From positions 992,001-1,056,000 of the forward strand of contig CAWBUW010000012.1 in assembly GCA_963792075.1 (NCBI GenBank): 64,000 nt of DNA. The letters are read 5' to 3'. The notes beneath the pieces were generated by a model that saw only the letters and a program-made list of their open reading frames with translations, did no database searches and had not been told where the DNA came from. The DNA is from CAWBUW01 sp963792075. Its GTDB lineage: Bacteria > Chloroflexota > Anaerolineae > Anaerolineales > UBA4823. This document shows, piece by piece, positions 35,746-44,666 of the stretch. The position numbers and the translations under genes are program-made. Each line of letters opens with the position of its first letter. The first letter of the stretch is position 1.

Positions 35746-37167
35746 TTACTCGGTCTTGCTGGCTTTGTGTTTGGATTTGATGGCGTTGACTTCTTCGATG
35801 GGCAGCGTGGGCATCTCGTGCGTTTCGGTGATGTTCAGCGCCTGGCGCTGCGCCTCGCGCCAGCGTTCCAGCCGTTCGGCGGCGCTGGCTTCGTAGCCCT
35901 GGTTCGACGGCTTGTAGAAATAGGTGCCGAGCAAGGATTTAGGCAGGTACTGCTGGGGCAGGAAATGATCGGGGGCATCGTGCGGGTACTGGTAATCTTT
36001 GCCATGTCCCAGCGCGGCCGCGTCGCGGTTGCCATCCTGCAGGTGCTTGGGCACACTGATCTTCCCCTCTTCCTCCAGGAGTTTGTAGGCCGCAAAATAC
36101 CCCACCGCCGAGTTGGATTTGGGGGCGGTGGAGAGAAACAGCACGGCTTCGACAATCGGAAAGATGCCTTCGGGCAGACCAAGATATTCAAAAGCCTGGG
36201 CGGCGTTATTCGCCACCACCAGCCCCAGCGGGTCCGCCAGGCCGATATCCTCGGAGGCGAGGATGATCAGGCGGCGCAGAATGAAGCGCGGGTCTTCGCC
36301 TACGTAGAGCATTTTGGCCAGCCAGTACAGCGCTGCGTCCGGGTCCGAGCCGCGCACCGATTTGATGAAGGCCGAGATTGTATCGTAGTGGGCGTCGCCG
36401 TCCTTGTCGTACAGCACGGCCCGGCGTTGGATCGATTCTTGGGCCACATCCAGCGTCACGTGGATCACGCTGTCTGCATTGGGCGGGGTCAATTCGACCG
36501 CCAGCTCCAGCGCGTTGAGCGCATTGCGGGCATCCCCGGTGGCCACACGGATGATATGCTCGAAGGCGTTCTCATCTACCTGGATCTTGCGCCCACCGAA
36601 GCCGCGCTCAGGGTCGCTGATGGCGCTATCCAGGATACGGCGCATGCTCTGGTTGTCGATCAGGCTGAGCTGAAAGACGCGCGAGCGGGAGACCAGTGCG
36701 CTGATCACGTCGAAATACGGGTTCTCGGTCGTGGCGCCGATCAGGGTAAAAGTCCCGTTTTCAACGTACGGCAGCAGCGCGTCCTGCTGCGCTTTGTTCC
36801 AGCGGTGGACTTCATCCACGAACAGGATGGTCTTAGCGCCGTACATCTTGCGCCGCTCCAGTGCCCGCTCGATCACCTCACGCAGGTCGGCCTTGCCGGC
36901 CATCACCGCCGAGAGGGTGACAAAATCTGACTTGGTCTGGTTGGCGATGCACATGGCCAGGGTGGTCTTGCCCGTGCCGGGCGGCCCCCACAGGATGATG
37001 GAAGCAAACAACCGGTCGGCCTCGATGGCACGGCGCAGCAGCTTGCCCGGGCCGAGGATGTGTTCCTGCCCGATGTATTCGTCCAGCGTGCGCGGGCGCA
37101 TGCGGGCGGCGAGCGGCGCTTCCGCTTTCATGCGGTCGTTCATGGCGTGGGTGAAGAGGTCCATCAA
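35746..37167 (-). CDS. rarA: Replication-associated recombination protein A (AAA ATPase)
   Basis: RarA (MgsA) acts at stalled replication forks as a clamp-loader-like tetrameric ATPase. The 473-residue protein has RMRPRTLDEYIGQEHI, Walker A LWGPPGTGKTTLA (about residues 59-71), Walker B ILFVDEVHRWNKAQQDALL and sensor 1 LIGATTENPYF. C-terminal parts are complete. Its ATG overlaps the stop of the PIN-domain toxin gene by 4 bases, so it is translated from the toxin-antitoxin transcript. Degraded copies of rarA sequence occur at 38.0 and 44.9 kb. Confidence 0.95.
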   Translation of the reverse strand: MMDLFTHAMNDRMKAEAPLAARMRPRTLDEYIGQEHILGPGKLLRRAIEADRLFASIILWGPPGTGKTTLAMCIANQTKSDFVTLSAVMAGKADLREVIERALERRKMYGAKTILFVDEVHRWNKAQQDALLPYVENGTFTLIGATTENPYFDVISALVSRSRVFQLSLIDNQSMRRILDSAISDPERGFGGRKIQVDENAFEHIIRVATGDARNALNALELAVELTPPNADSVIHVTLDVAQESIQRRAVLYDKDGDAHYDTISAFIKSVRGSDPDAALYWLAKMLYVGEDPRFILRRLIILASEDIGLADPLGLVVANNAAQAFEYLGLPEGIFPIVEAVLFLSTAPKSNSAVGYFAAYKLLEEEGKISVPKHLQDGNRDAAALGHGKDYQYPHDAPDHFLPQQYLPKSLLGTYFYKPSNQGYEASAAERLERWREAQRQALNITETHEMPTLPIEEVNAIKSKHKASKTE

Positions 37168-37604
37168 TCAGTCTCCGTAAAGGGATTGATCACCTGCACA
37201 TCGCCGTACACCTGGCCATGATTAAAATCTTCAGAAAGCAATTGCCTACAGCCCAGGCTGGCTGCGCTTTGCACAATTTGCGCATCCCAAAGTGAAAGCT
37301 GATAGTCACGTTGTAGGTCGATCGCCTGCAGCAAGTCACTGGCCTTGGGCGCGTGCAAACGCCATTGCGCCAGGTCGGCCACGATTTGCCGTGCAGTTTG
37401 ATGATCCAATGGCGGGGTGATCTTGCGAGTCACCGTCACAAAAAATTCTTGCAAAACCTGGATGCTGATACGGCCATTCTCATTTTCCCAACAGCCTTCC
37501 ATCAGTTGAACAGCCAGCGCGTGTTTCTGCCCGGCAGAGCGATCAAAGGCATAAACCAGGATGTTGGTATCCAGAAAATATTCAACCTGGGAATCAACGT
37601 TCAT
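37164..37604 (-). CDS. PIN-domain ribonuclease toxin (VapC-like)
   Basis: This 146-residue PIN-domain protein has the conserved acidic residues. The first Asp is in FLDTNILVYAFDRSA, Glu in ISIQVLQEFFVTV and later Asps in LSLWDAQIVQSA and LLSEDFNHGQ. VapC toxins cleave tRNA or rRNA. ATG 37604 lies inside the 3' end of the antitoxin gene, and the stop overlaps the rarA start. The order antitoxin-toxin-rarA indicates one operon. Confidence 0.88.
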   Translation of the reverse strand: MNVDSQVEYFLDTNILVYAFDRSAGQKHALAVQLMEGCWENENGRISIQVLQEFFVTVTRKITPPLDHQTARQIVADLAQWRLHAPKASDLLQAIDLQRDYQLSLWDAQIVQSAASLGCRQLLSEDFNHGQVYGDVQVINPFTETD

Positions 37605-37839
37605 GCAAATCCTCGCGCTTCCAGGCGATCTGTCCATTCGTATCCAGGTCAAATCCATTTTTCAAGAAGGTTAAATTACGCTGCCGCGCCTGCTCATAGG
37701 CTTCCTGGTGTGAAACCAGATCAGTCAGCGTTTGGGTCAGTAGGCCGGATAGCGAGGTGTTCTTTTGCACGGCGATGATCTTGGCCTTGCGCAAAACATC
37801 CTTGGGAATTGCCAGGGTGACATTTTGGGTAGTTTCCAT
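37594..37839 (-). CDS. Antitoxin, ribbon-helix-helix type (VapB-like)
   Basis: This 81-residue protein has an N-terminal NVTLAIPKDVLRKAKIIAVQ strand-helix segment typical of ribbon-helix-helix antitoxins, followed by SLSGLLTQTLTDLV. The C-terminal part should bind the PIN toxin. It starts the toxin-antitoxin-rarA operon behind an inverted-repeat promoter and probably represses it. Confidence 0.8.
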   Translation of the reverse strand: METTQNVTLAIPKDVLRKAKIIAVQKNTSLSGLLTQTLTDLVSHQEAYEQARQRNLTFLKNGFDLDTNGQIAWKREDLHER

Positions 37840-37862
37840 AACTGCCTCCAGAAGAGAATGTC

Positions 37863-37897
37863 TTCACGTAAATAAGTATAGCACGTATACACGTGAA
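37863..37897. promoter_or_regulatory. Promoter with operator half-sites upstream of the toxin-antitoxin operon
   Basis: TTCACGT (37863) and ACGTGAA (37891) form an inverted repeat. Inside it, CACGT-ATAC-ACGTG (37882-37895) is a second one. On the minus strand a TATACT -10 box lies between the half-sites. Autorepression by the antitoxin is the expected mode. Confidence 0.55.
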
Positions 37898-37910
37898 TGG
37901 CAAGCGGGAA

Positions 37911-38105
37911 TTATGCCGGGCTAAAGATGGGTTCCGATCTGTGACTAGGGAGAACTTGTGGTCTGGGGTGCAACCGGCTCCAGCAAACAGCGGCTCCGTC
38001 GCTCGGTAACTGGCGCGGTTTGCCAGAAATAGTGCATAATGAGGAAAGAGTCTTGCCTGTCCCCGGCGGGCCCCACAGGATGATGGCGATAAAGAACATC
38101 GCTAA
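37911..38105 (-). pseudogene. Fragment of a RarA-like AAA ATPase gene (Walker A region)
   Basis: On the minus strand, the frame starting near 38101 encodes FFIAIILWGPPGTGKTLSS, close to ASIILWGPPGTGKTTLA in rarA. At DNA level the CCCACAGGATGATGG stretch is shared. The rest of the 265-base gap (to 38170) has no other recognisable gene. It is a remnant, not functional. Confidence 0.55.
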
Positions 38106-38170
38106 AGGAAGAAAAATTGAGGGGGAAAAGAGGAACGACCAAAACGACGAGGAACGACGAGGGGAGGGGC

Positions 38171-39716
38171 TCACCAGCCGAGGTTTGCCAGGATGTCTCG
38201 GGGAGGGATTATGAAGGATATGCACTGGCTGAGGGAGACATGCTTGTCGAGGACAGCGCACAGGGAGGCGCTGATAACCCAATCGTCGTGGAGGGGGCGC
38301 GGGTGAGGGGGTCGATGAAGCCGGAGGGAATGCCCCAAGAGAGGGCCTGATCGGGACGGAGGAGCTGGGTTACGGCGGGAAGCTGGCGCCAGAAATTGAG
38401 GTAGCCTTCATCTGAGTCGGAGGGGGCGTGGTCTTGAAAGCGGCGGGTTTCGACGAGGGAAAGGAAGGACCAGCCGAGGTCGGATTTGGAGCGAGCGGTG
38501 AAGGTGAAGGGGACGACGAGACATTCGGAAGGGGGCCAGATTTTGGAGAGGAAGCTGGCGAGGCCGGCGCCGAGGCCGGTGGCATCGATGACGAAGTAGC
38601 GGGCGTTCCACTGGTCGCGCAGGGTGCGGAGGAGGGGATAGAGGTCGGCGTGGGAGACGCCCTGCCAGCCGAAGCGGGCGACGACGCGGTAGAGAGGGAG
38701 CGGAGGGGAGGTGGAGGGGGCAGGGACGATATCCACGATGGTGAGGGCGGTGAGGTCGTGAGCGACCTGGGGATCCTTCTCGGAACCGGCGAGGGAGGGC
38801 GGCGTTTGGTATCCCTCACCCCACGGCTGCTGCGCAACCTGCCCTCCCCCAAGGGGGGAGGGGTGTAAGAAACTCTCGCCACCCACATCGAGGAGGAAGG
38901 CGTAGAGGCGATCGGGGAGGGGGGAGGCATGAGGCGGATGGCTGCCCTGCATGAGGGAGCGGCGAGCGGGGGGAACATGCCGGCGGAGTCAACGAGCTCT
39001 TCGGAGAAGAATTGGGTGCGGACGAGAGGGTGATGGCGACCGAAGCGGGCGATTTGCTCGGCAACGAATTGACCATAGGCAGGGACTTCGCGGGCGACAT
39101 CATCGGCGGTGAGGATGAAAACGCGCTGGATGCCATCCTGGAGCTGGGCGGCATCGGCGAGGCGGCGCTCGCGGCCGAGGAGGGTATCGGGCGTCCAGGC
39201 GGTGCCCCAGAAGACGCGGGTGGCGTTGGCGGAGGCGGCCATGGGGGCGATGTCTTTATCGTAGCGCTCGACGAGGATGTCCTGGGCTTCGTCCACTTCG
39301 AGGAGGAGGTTGGCGGTGGCGCCGACGATGTTGGCGCCGGGCTGACCGGAGAGGAAGAAGAGGCGGGCCTGACCGAGGCGGTAGATGTAGCCATGCTCAC
39401 GGGTCCAACGACCGCGGGTGAGCTGATTGGCATTGAGGACGCGTTCCAGGCGGCGCATGGCATTGAGGGACTGGGGTTTCCAGGTGGGGGAGACTTTGAC
39501 CAACTCGGCGGGAAAGCCGGCGAGGCGAGCGAGGAGGTAGGTTTCGATCTGGGCCTGGAGCTCGTTTTTGCCGGACTGGCGGGGAAAGATGACCACGAAG
39601 CTGAGGCCGCGGGCGTTGAGGACGCTATCTACCACGGCGCGGGCAACGGGGACCTGGTAGGAGCGGAGGGTGAGGCCGCCGACGAGGGAGGAAAAGGAGG
39701 CGGGGTCGAGGATCAT
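38171..39716 (-). pseudogene. Phage terminase large subunit, broken by two homopolymer frameshifts
   Basis: This encodes the DNA-packaging motor ATPase-nuclease of a tailed phage. The Walker A-like FPRQSGKNELQAQ and Walker B LLEVDEAQDI are clear in the N-terminal half. The frame breaks in a C6 run at 38968-38973 (FPP, then LMQGSHPPHA in another frame) and again in a C5 run at 38293-38297. After the second break the true end reads LHDDWVISASLCAVLDK, including a nuclease Asp pair, and stops at 38171. Each break is cured by adding one C. A GC-rich repeat sits in the middle of the gene. Confidence 0.75.
38812..38868. repeat. GC-rich palindromic repeat inside the terminase gene
   Basis: CCCTCCCCCAAGGGGGGAGG is a palindrome with an AA centre, within a C-rich stretch. 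It is near-identical to one at 39.8 kb. Within the terminase frame it adds an LGGGQ-like stretch without homology to terminases. Confidence 0.6.
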
Positions 39717-39734
39717 GAAGTGAGAGGCGGGGGA

Positions 39735-40220
39735 TCAGACGCCATCGCCGTCCAGGGAGGTGGGGGAGGGTGGCAGGGAGTTGATGCCCTCACCCCTCAC
39801 CCCTAACCCCTCCCCCAAGGGGGGAGGGGCAGCAGAAGAGGACGGAGCGGGGGGAAAGATGGAGGTGAAGGGGAGGCCGGCGTTGGCAGAGGCGAAGAGG
39901 GCAGCGAGGATGCCGGCGGGGTCGGCGTCGCCGAGGGCGAGGAGGCGCTGGTCTTTGAGGAGGTGGGAGAGGCGAGCGAGGGAGGCTTCGAGGGCGCTGC
40001 AGGCTGCCAGGTCGGGCGGGCGGCCGGCGGCGGGGAGGCAGGATGCGACGAGGTTGAGGATGACGAGGCGGAGGAGGGCGATCTCCTCCTCAAGGCCGGT
40101 GACATCACGGGCGCGGGCATAGTCGTCGAGCTGCCGGGGCTTGAATTTTTGGGCGTAGAAGCCGTGTTTGAGGGCGTTGGTGTTGCCAGGCTGCCCGCCA
40201 GGGCGACGAGAGGAGGACAT
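39735..40220 (-). CDS. Phage terminase small-subunit-like protein
   Basis: This 161-residue protein begins with RRPGGQPGNTNALKHGFYA, typical of small terminase-like phage proteins that precede large terminases. A helical middle follows (LEEEIALLRLVILNLVASCL). Its C-terminus contains PLGEGLGVRGEG, encoded by a GC-rich repeat. ATG 40220 follows AAGGATA. It ends 18 bases before the large-subunit start, so the two are a prophage relic. Confidence 0.65.
   Translation of the reverse strand: MSSSRRPGGQPGNTNALKHGFYAQKFKPRQLDDYARARDVTGLEEEIALLRLVILNLVASCLPAAGRPPDLAACSALEASLARLSHLLKDQRLLALGDADPAGILAALFASANAGLPFTSIFPPAPSSSAAPPPLGEGLGVRGEGINSLPPSPTSLDGDGV
39790..39828. repeat. GC-rich palindromic repeat inside the small-terminase gene
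   Basis: CCCCTCCCCC-AAG-GGGGGAGGGG forms a 10-bp stem, preceded by CCCTCACCCCTAA. It stays in frame and encodes PLGEGLGVRGEG at the protein's C-terminus. Confidence 0.65.
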
Positions 40221-40347
40221 GAGAGGTATCCTTTCGGTACGTGAAGAGAGATTCTCACCTGAGAGAAGACGGCCCTTATTATAATAGCACAAATGTTCTA
40301 TTTGTCAAGAGGAAAAAAGGGTTTGGTATGGCTGTTTCAAGGTTGCC

Positions 40348-40437
40348 ATCCTTCCCTCACCCTTCCCTCTCCCGGGGGGAGAGGGGATAGGATGCGCCCT
40401 TCCCCCAACGGGGAAGGGCTGGGGATGAGGGAAAGGC
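40348..40437. repeat. Double GC-rich palindromic repeat, intergenic
   Basis: Two related palindromes in tandem (CCCTCTCCC-GGGGGGAGAGGG and GCCCTTCCCC-CAAC-GGGGAAGGGC) lie in the 400-base gap between the terminase relic and the first cassette gene. They belong to the same family as those at 38.8 and 39.8 kb. Confidence 0.6.
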
Positions 40438-40514
40438 CGTAGTGTGTAAGCCGTCTAGCTTTCTTGAATAGCCATAAGAGGTTTTATACTCGTCCAGGGA
40501 TGGATTACATTTTT

Positions 40515-40660
40515 CTGGCTTGCCACGATGGGCTTTATTGCTGTACAATTTATGCATACCCGCTCGCAAGGATGCGGCTTAGATATGGCAGTGTGCCTTA
40601 AATTCCAAACAGCCTGGTAACTTGGCTAAGACGGCTTAGTTCAACTCGGATTGATGTGAC
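40515..40660 (+). repeat. Promoter-attC repeat, copy A (diverged)
   Basis: This is the oldest-looking copy of a repeat also at 47.5 and 48.9 kb. It has TTGCCA (40520), an 18-base spacer and TACAAT (40544), a good promoter reading into the cassette gene at 40699. It ends in GTTCAAC (40639) and TTGATGTGA, matching the 5' half of an attC site, but the 3' half is not recognisable. Confidence 0.55.
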
Positions 40661-40698
40661 GCCTTGTTGAGATTACATCATACATCAAGGAATTAAAC

Positions 40699-41229
40699 AT
40701 GCAGGTTTGCTCAATCCAATATCTTTATCATACTTTGCTGAATTCAGAATTTGAAAAGGTGGACCCAATTCTTGAAAATGGGCTGCGACCTCTATCCGAC
40801 TTTCCAAATAGTGATCGTTGGCAACAGATTGAAAAACACATGCCAGGCTTTTACAAAAACCTGTATGACCAGATTGCTCAACCAATTCTCCAAAAACCTT
40901 ACAGCCATTCTGGCATTTTCGTGACCCCCATCGATTTTCAAAAATTGCCCACGTCATTGATGTATAAGAAGACCCGTTTGCAAATCCCCATAGCACGAGT
41001 GGATCCCGCATACTGTGTCATCACCTACGTGCTGAATAATGAACGTGTGTCCCTTGGCCTGACTCCCGAAAATTTGGAAAAGACAGCCAAGATTTGGGAT
41101 GCAGGTATGGTGCAAACCTGGTTTGCAAAAGATCGGACGAAAATGTTTTACTACGTTCCCCAGGTTGCAATCTATCAACCGCAAGGAGTTCCTATCGAAC
41201 AGGATGACCTTGAAGAGTTTCTGACCTAA
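40699..41229 (+). CDS. Hypothetical cassette protein
   Basis: I do not recognise this 176-residue cytosolic protein. It shows no signal or membrane segment. ENGLRPLSDFPNSDRWQQI and SGIFVTPIDF recall proteins that bind a nucleotide or ADP-ribose, but this is not enough to assign a function. It is AT-richer than the flanking chromosome, is preceded by AAGGAA and by the promoter of repeat copy A, and is followed 19 bases later by an attC-like site. Confidence 0.75.
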   Translation: MQVCSIQYLYHTLLNSEFEKVDPILENGLRPLSDFPNSDRWQQIEKHMPGFYKNLYDQIAQPILQKPYSHSGIFVTPIDFQKLPTSLMYKKTRLQIPIARVDPAYCVITYVLNNERVSLGLTPENLEKTAKIWDAGMVQTWFAKDRTKMFYYVPQVAIYQPQGVPIEQDDLEEFLT

Positions 41230-41247
41230 CTTCTTACCCTCTTATCT

Positions 41248-41376
41248 GCCCAACACAGCTTGCACCCAACTCGTGGGACTTGGGGCGTTTCCAGCCAGTG
41301 CCTATGGCTTGAAGTTGGTTCGGGTAAAATGGCGGTGTCTCGTCCCACCACCAGCCAGTAACGCAAGCCGTTGGGC
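41248..41376 (+). repeat. attC-like site 1
   Basis: This 129-bp site starts GCCCAAC and ends GTTGGGC. Inner arms AGCTTGC and GCAAGCC pair, as do GTGGGAC and GTCCCAC further in. The 3' end AACGCAAGCCGTTGGGC is shared with site 2. The middle (GGGCGTTTCCAG) resembles long Vibrio-type repeats. Confidence 0.7.
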
Positions 41377-41421
41377 GTTCCCCTCTTAATTGGCCCTAGT
41401 GGACCAAATCCTCAAATGTCC

Positions 41422-41449
41422 TTGACTTTACTGGAAAACAGACTACGAT
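41422..41449 (+). promoter_or_regulatory. Candidate promoter of the cassette lipoprotein
   Basis: TTGACT (41422), a 16-base spacer and TACGAT (41444) lie 42 bases upstream of the lipoprotein start and downstream of attC site 1, so the cassette carries its own promoter. Confidence 0.45.
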
Positions 41450-41490
41450 GAACTCTTATCCCTCTTAATGGAGAAAGAATCAGGAATCAT

Positions 41491-43187
41491 ATGAAAAAAG
41501 GAAAGCTGATCTCGTTCGTTATTGGGCTGCTAATCGTATCGCTATCGTGTAATTTTCTTGTTCCTGACAACGAATCACACCTCCCGGATATCAATGATAT
41601 CGGTCAGAGCGCGGCCAACCTGCCTGTACTTGACCCTGAAGCGCCCCTGCCCTCGCCAGGCGCAGCTCAACTGCGGTCTCTGCCAGCAGGCGAGCCGGGC
41701 ATCGTCGCACTTATCGATGATGTGGAAACTGCTGAACAGGCTGCAATGAAAGTGGCCGTCGCGAATCTGCAAGCACTTCTGAACCCTGCCAGCAGCGCTC
41801 TGGAATTCACATCACCGGACACCTCACTGTTTGGGACATCGCCTTTCATCATTTCATCCTCCGCAAGACAGCCGGCTGCCAGAGATGCGCTTTTTATGAG
41901 CTATCGCCAACCGGGCGTTATCCAACCGGCTGATGGCGGTCTCAGCGCAGCCTCTGTACTCGGATACATCGTCAGCATGTTCACCGATGTTTTCGCTTTG
42001 CCGGGAGCCACCTCCACCCGAAGTTTCACCAACACCGAGAAGGAAGGCAATGTTATCACCGACATGAGCATGGAAATCGGCCGGGCGCAGGACGGGTCGA
42101 GCCATTTTGGACTGGGACTGCAATCCGAAGGCACAACAAGCGGTGTCTCTGTCAAGACCGACATGTCCGCGACCGTTGACGGCCAGCGCTGTCCCACAGC
42201 GGATGGCCAGGTGAGTTTCTCGATCAAGGCGCGTATCGGCTCCGAGTTGGGCGGGACGGGAACTACCCAGGATCTGACCACCTTTGTGCGGGCCACGGTG
42301 AACGATGATGCCGAGATAACCAGCAGCACGTTCGATGTGGTTCAAGGCACCTCGCAGGTCAAGGACGGGCGTCAGGTGTACGTGGAGACGGGCGTGACTA
42401 TTAAGTACGGACAGGGCTTCAATGGAGCCGAACAGTCGAACTGGCGCGTAAATCAAAAAACTGATAATATTACCCAGGAGGATCTAAACAACCTAGAGCC
42501 AGCAGGGATCAAGGCTGCGCTTGACCTGGGCTTGACCTCGCTGATGTCGGCAAAGAATGCCTGGCAAAGCGGCATGTGCACAAAGATCGTGGCAACCTCG
42601 CCAGGTACCGTACAACCAGGCTCGACTACAGCGATACCAGTGAGTGTCATTTCTATCTTCGACGGATCCAACGCCCCTTCGAAACTTACAGCAGCCCTTA
42701 CAGGCGCTGAATTGATCGATCCAACATCGCTTGCAACAACGCCCGGATCATTATCCTATACAGCGCCCAACGAGACTGGTAAGTCCGCGACCATCCTTCT
42801 CACCGCAACCTCCAAGCGCGGTAAGGCAAAACTCGAGCTCTCAGCGAGCACAGGCGGAAGATTTAGTGCGAGTGGGAATTGGGGAGCAGCATCATTAACC
42901 GGCATAATAGACTCACTAAATAACCCCTTCACACTTACTTCAACAGGAGGGGGGACGGGTCATGCAATGGTGAAGTGGTGTTTTCAGGAGGCTTAACTGG
43001 AGGGGAGGTTTCGTGCTCACAGACTTGCATGGGTCTTTATTTTGTGGGTGACGGTTCTTACACTATCGCCATTACAGAGGATGGCGGAAGCATAAGTGGC
43101 GACTGTAGTTCATATTTACCCGCGTCCGGGGGGTTAGACATTCCAGATAGTGAGCCGATAAATGTGACCTTACAACGTGTACCTTAA
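41491..43187 (+). CDS. Cassette lipoprotein of unknown function, frameshifted near its 3' end
   Basis: This is an exported lipoprotein with signal KLISFVIGLLIVSLSC. It has about 560 residues if one frameshift is corrected. No known domain is recognised. The middle is beta-rich with Ser/Thr-rich stretches. The first frame ends at 42996. A second frame from about 42954 continues with GSCNGEVVFSGGLTGGEVSC and DGSYTIAITEDGGSISGDC to 43187. Adding one G to the G6 run at 42949-42954 joins them. It lies in the cassette delimited by attC sites 1 and 2. Confidence 0.65.
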
Positions 43188-43228
43188 TGTACGGGCAACG
43201 ATAGATATCCGTTAGTCAACAAGACGTC

Positions 43229-43242
43229 CGCGAAATTTCGCG
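43229..43242. repeat. 14-bp perfect palindrome
   Basis: CGCGAAATTTCGCG is a perfect palindrome in the 209-base gap between the lipoprotein and the Rnk-like gene. The rest of that gap shows nothing recognisable. It could be an operator or the stem of a small terminator. Confidence 0.4.
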
Positions 43243-43396
43243 ACAGTTCTAATTGATATTTGCATGCATCTTGTTCATCGCAGATTCAGCCAAAGCGATA
43301 ATGGTCGAGTTTGGCAACACACAGGGATTTGCAGGCTGCTCTCTGATGTGCAAGACAGGCACAGTAGGAGTGAATAACAAAGGAGAGAAAAGAATC

Positions 43397-43813
43397 ATGA
43401 GTGGCAAACCTATTCACATTACCCAGTTTGATCTTGAGCGTTTACGGAAACTGCTTTTTGATGCACAATCTACCAGTTACCGTAAAAGTGAATATCTGGA
43501 AAGACTTCAAATGGAAATCAATCGCGCAGAAGTAGTTCCGCCAAAGGATATACCAAGTGATGTTGTCACCATGAATTCCACTGTTTGCATCGAAGATCTT
43601 GACACAAAAGAAGAAGAAATCTATACCCTGGTTTTTCCAGAAAATGCCGATCTTAGTCAAGGGAAAATCTCGATACTAGCACCTATTGGAACAGCCATGT
43701 TAGGTTATGAAGTGGGAGACTCGTTTGAATGGGAAGTTCCAGCAGGAAAAAGAAGGTTGAGAGTCAAGAAAATACTTTATCAACCTGAAGCATCTGGTGA
43801 TTATCATCTTTAG
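43397..43813 (+). CDS. Rnk-like GreA/GreB-family nucleoside diphosphate kinase regulator
   Basis: This 138-residue protein has the Rnk arrangement: a short N-terminal helical part (HITQFDLERLRKLLFDA), then a GreA/GreB C-terminal domain. VVTMNSTVCIEDLDTKEEEI and SILAPIGTAMLGYEVGDSFEW are conserved. Such proteins bind RNA polymerase near the secondary channel. ATG 43397 follows AGGAGAG. It is the second gene upstream of attC site 2. Confidence 0.85.
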   Translation: MSGKPIHITQFDLERLRKLLFDAQSTSYRKSEYLERLQMEINRAEVVPPKDIPSDVVTMNSTVCIEDLDTKEEEIYTLVFPENADLSQGKISILAPIGTAMLGYEVGDSFEWEVPAGKRRLRVKKILYQPEASGDYHL

Positions 43814-43882
43814 ACATCCTACACCATAGGAAAACGAGACAGCATCAACTCAAAAATGAGGATTGTGTTCTATCCAAAACGC

Positions 43883-44011
43883 GCTCAACAAAGCCTGCAC
43901 TGGACGCTGGGGATTCTGCGCGATTTACAAGCATTTTTCTGGCTTCGAGTTTTTTCTGCTCCCAAACATTGTCCACGCCCGCCCCAGCGCCAGTAACGCA
44001 AGCCGTTGGGC
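43883..44011 (+). repeat. attC-like site 2
   Basis: This 129-bp site starts GCTCAAC and ends GTTGGGC. Arms GCCTGC and GCAAGC, then ACTGG and CCAGT, then CGCTGGGG and CCCCAGCG pair in order, the clearest attC fold in the window. The 3' end matches site 1. The following 184 bases before the ASCH stop show no gene. Confidence 0.75.
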
Positions 44012-44195
44012 GGCTGCCCGAAAATAGCAGAAGTCAATTTGTGTAAAATAAGTAGCGAAGAAAATACAAGACTTTATTAATAACAACGTCGACGCTGTTT
44101 ATTAAGCGAAGGCAAAATTACAGGAACAGCAGTTGAAGTTTTCCCTTCTTATTATCCCGTTTCGAGTAGTAAGGGTGGAGGACGATGATCTGCCT

Positions 44196-44666
44196 CTACT
44201 TGTATATCACTTGAAACCGTTCACACACCAACAGCATGTCTTCTGAAAATTCCCTACCAATCTTTGGAAGTGTACGGGAGAAAAAGCGTTTGTGCGCCTC
44301 CCGCCAAAACGCTAACGACAAGTCACCTTCGCCTTCGGCACGTGCGAGTTCTTCATCGCATTCACTGTATTTGCGAATAGGCGTATCATAGGTTTCGATG
44401 ATACACAGCGGTTTACCACGCCCGTCTAGGACGACGGTAATCAAACCCTCACCTGGGATGATTTTTCCCTCAGCCTCCCATTCCCAAAGAGATGAACATG
44501 AGGCGGTCTTTTTGCCTTCGGCGATCAACATGCCAAGTTTATCAGCCATTTCAGGAGTGCCGTCACCCCAACCTTCGTAGATGAATTCGGCGGTGTGATA
44601 GGGCGAATTATTAGGGAGAGTAGCCAGGAATTTCTGCCAATATATTTGAATGGATTCAGATATCAT
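44196..44666 (-). CDS. ASCH-domain protein
   Basis: This 156-residue protein fits the ASCH family, a PUA-like beta-barrel fold linked to RNA binding. It has the conserved KKTASCSSLWEWEAEGKIIPGEG region, then GRGKPLCIIETYDTPI and FSEDMLLVCERFQVIY. It is on the minus strand, against the general direction of the array, and has no clear ribosome site. Genes in reverse orientation do occur in cassettes. Confidence 0.85.
   Translation of the reverse strand: MISESIQIYWQKFLATLPNNSPYHTAEFIYEGWGDGTPEMADKLGMLIAEGKKTASCSSLWEWEAEGKIIPGEGLITVVLDGRGKPLCIIETYDTPIRKYSECDEELARAEGEGDLSLAFWREAHKRFFSRTLPKIGREFSEDMLLVCERFQVIYK

Noticed and set aside
38428..39806. Plus-strand open frames opposite the terminase genes
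   Set aside because: They mirror the minus-strand terminase, which has Walker motifs and a nuclease segment. Their Gly/Glu/Ala-rich composition is a by-product.
40348..40437. Possible CRISPR-like array from the repeated C-rich units
   Set aside because: There are only two units, each palindromic and of different sequence, without regular spacers or cas genes.
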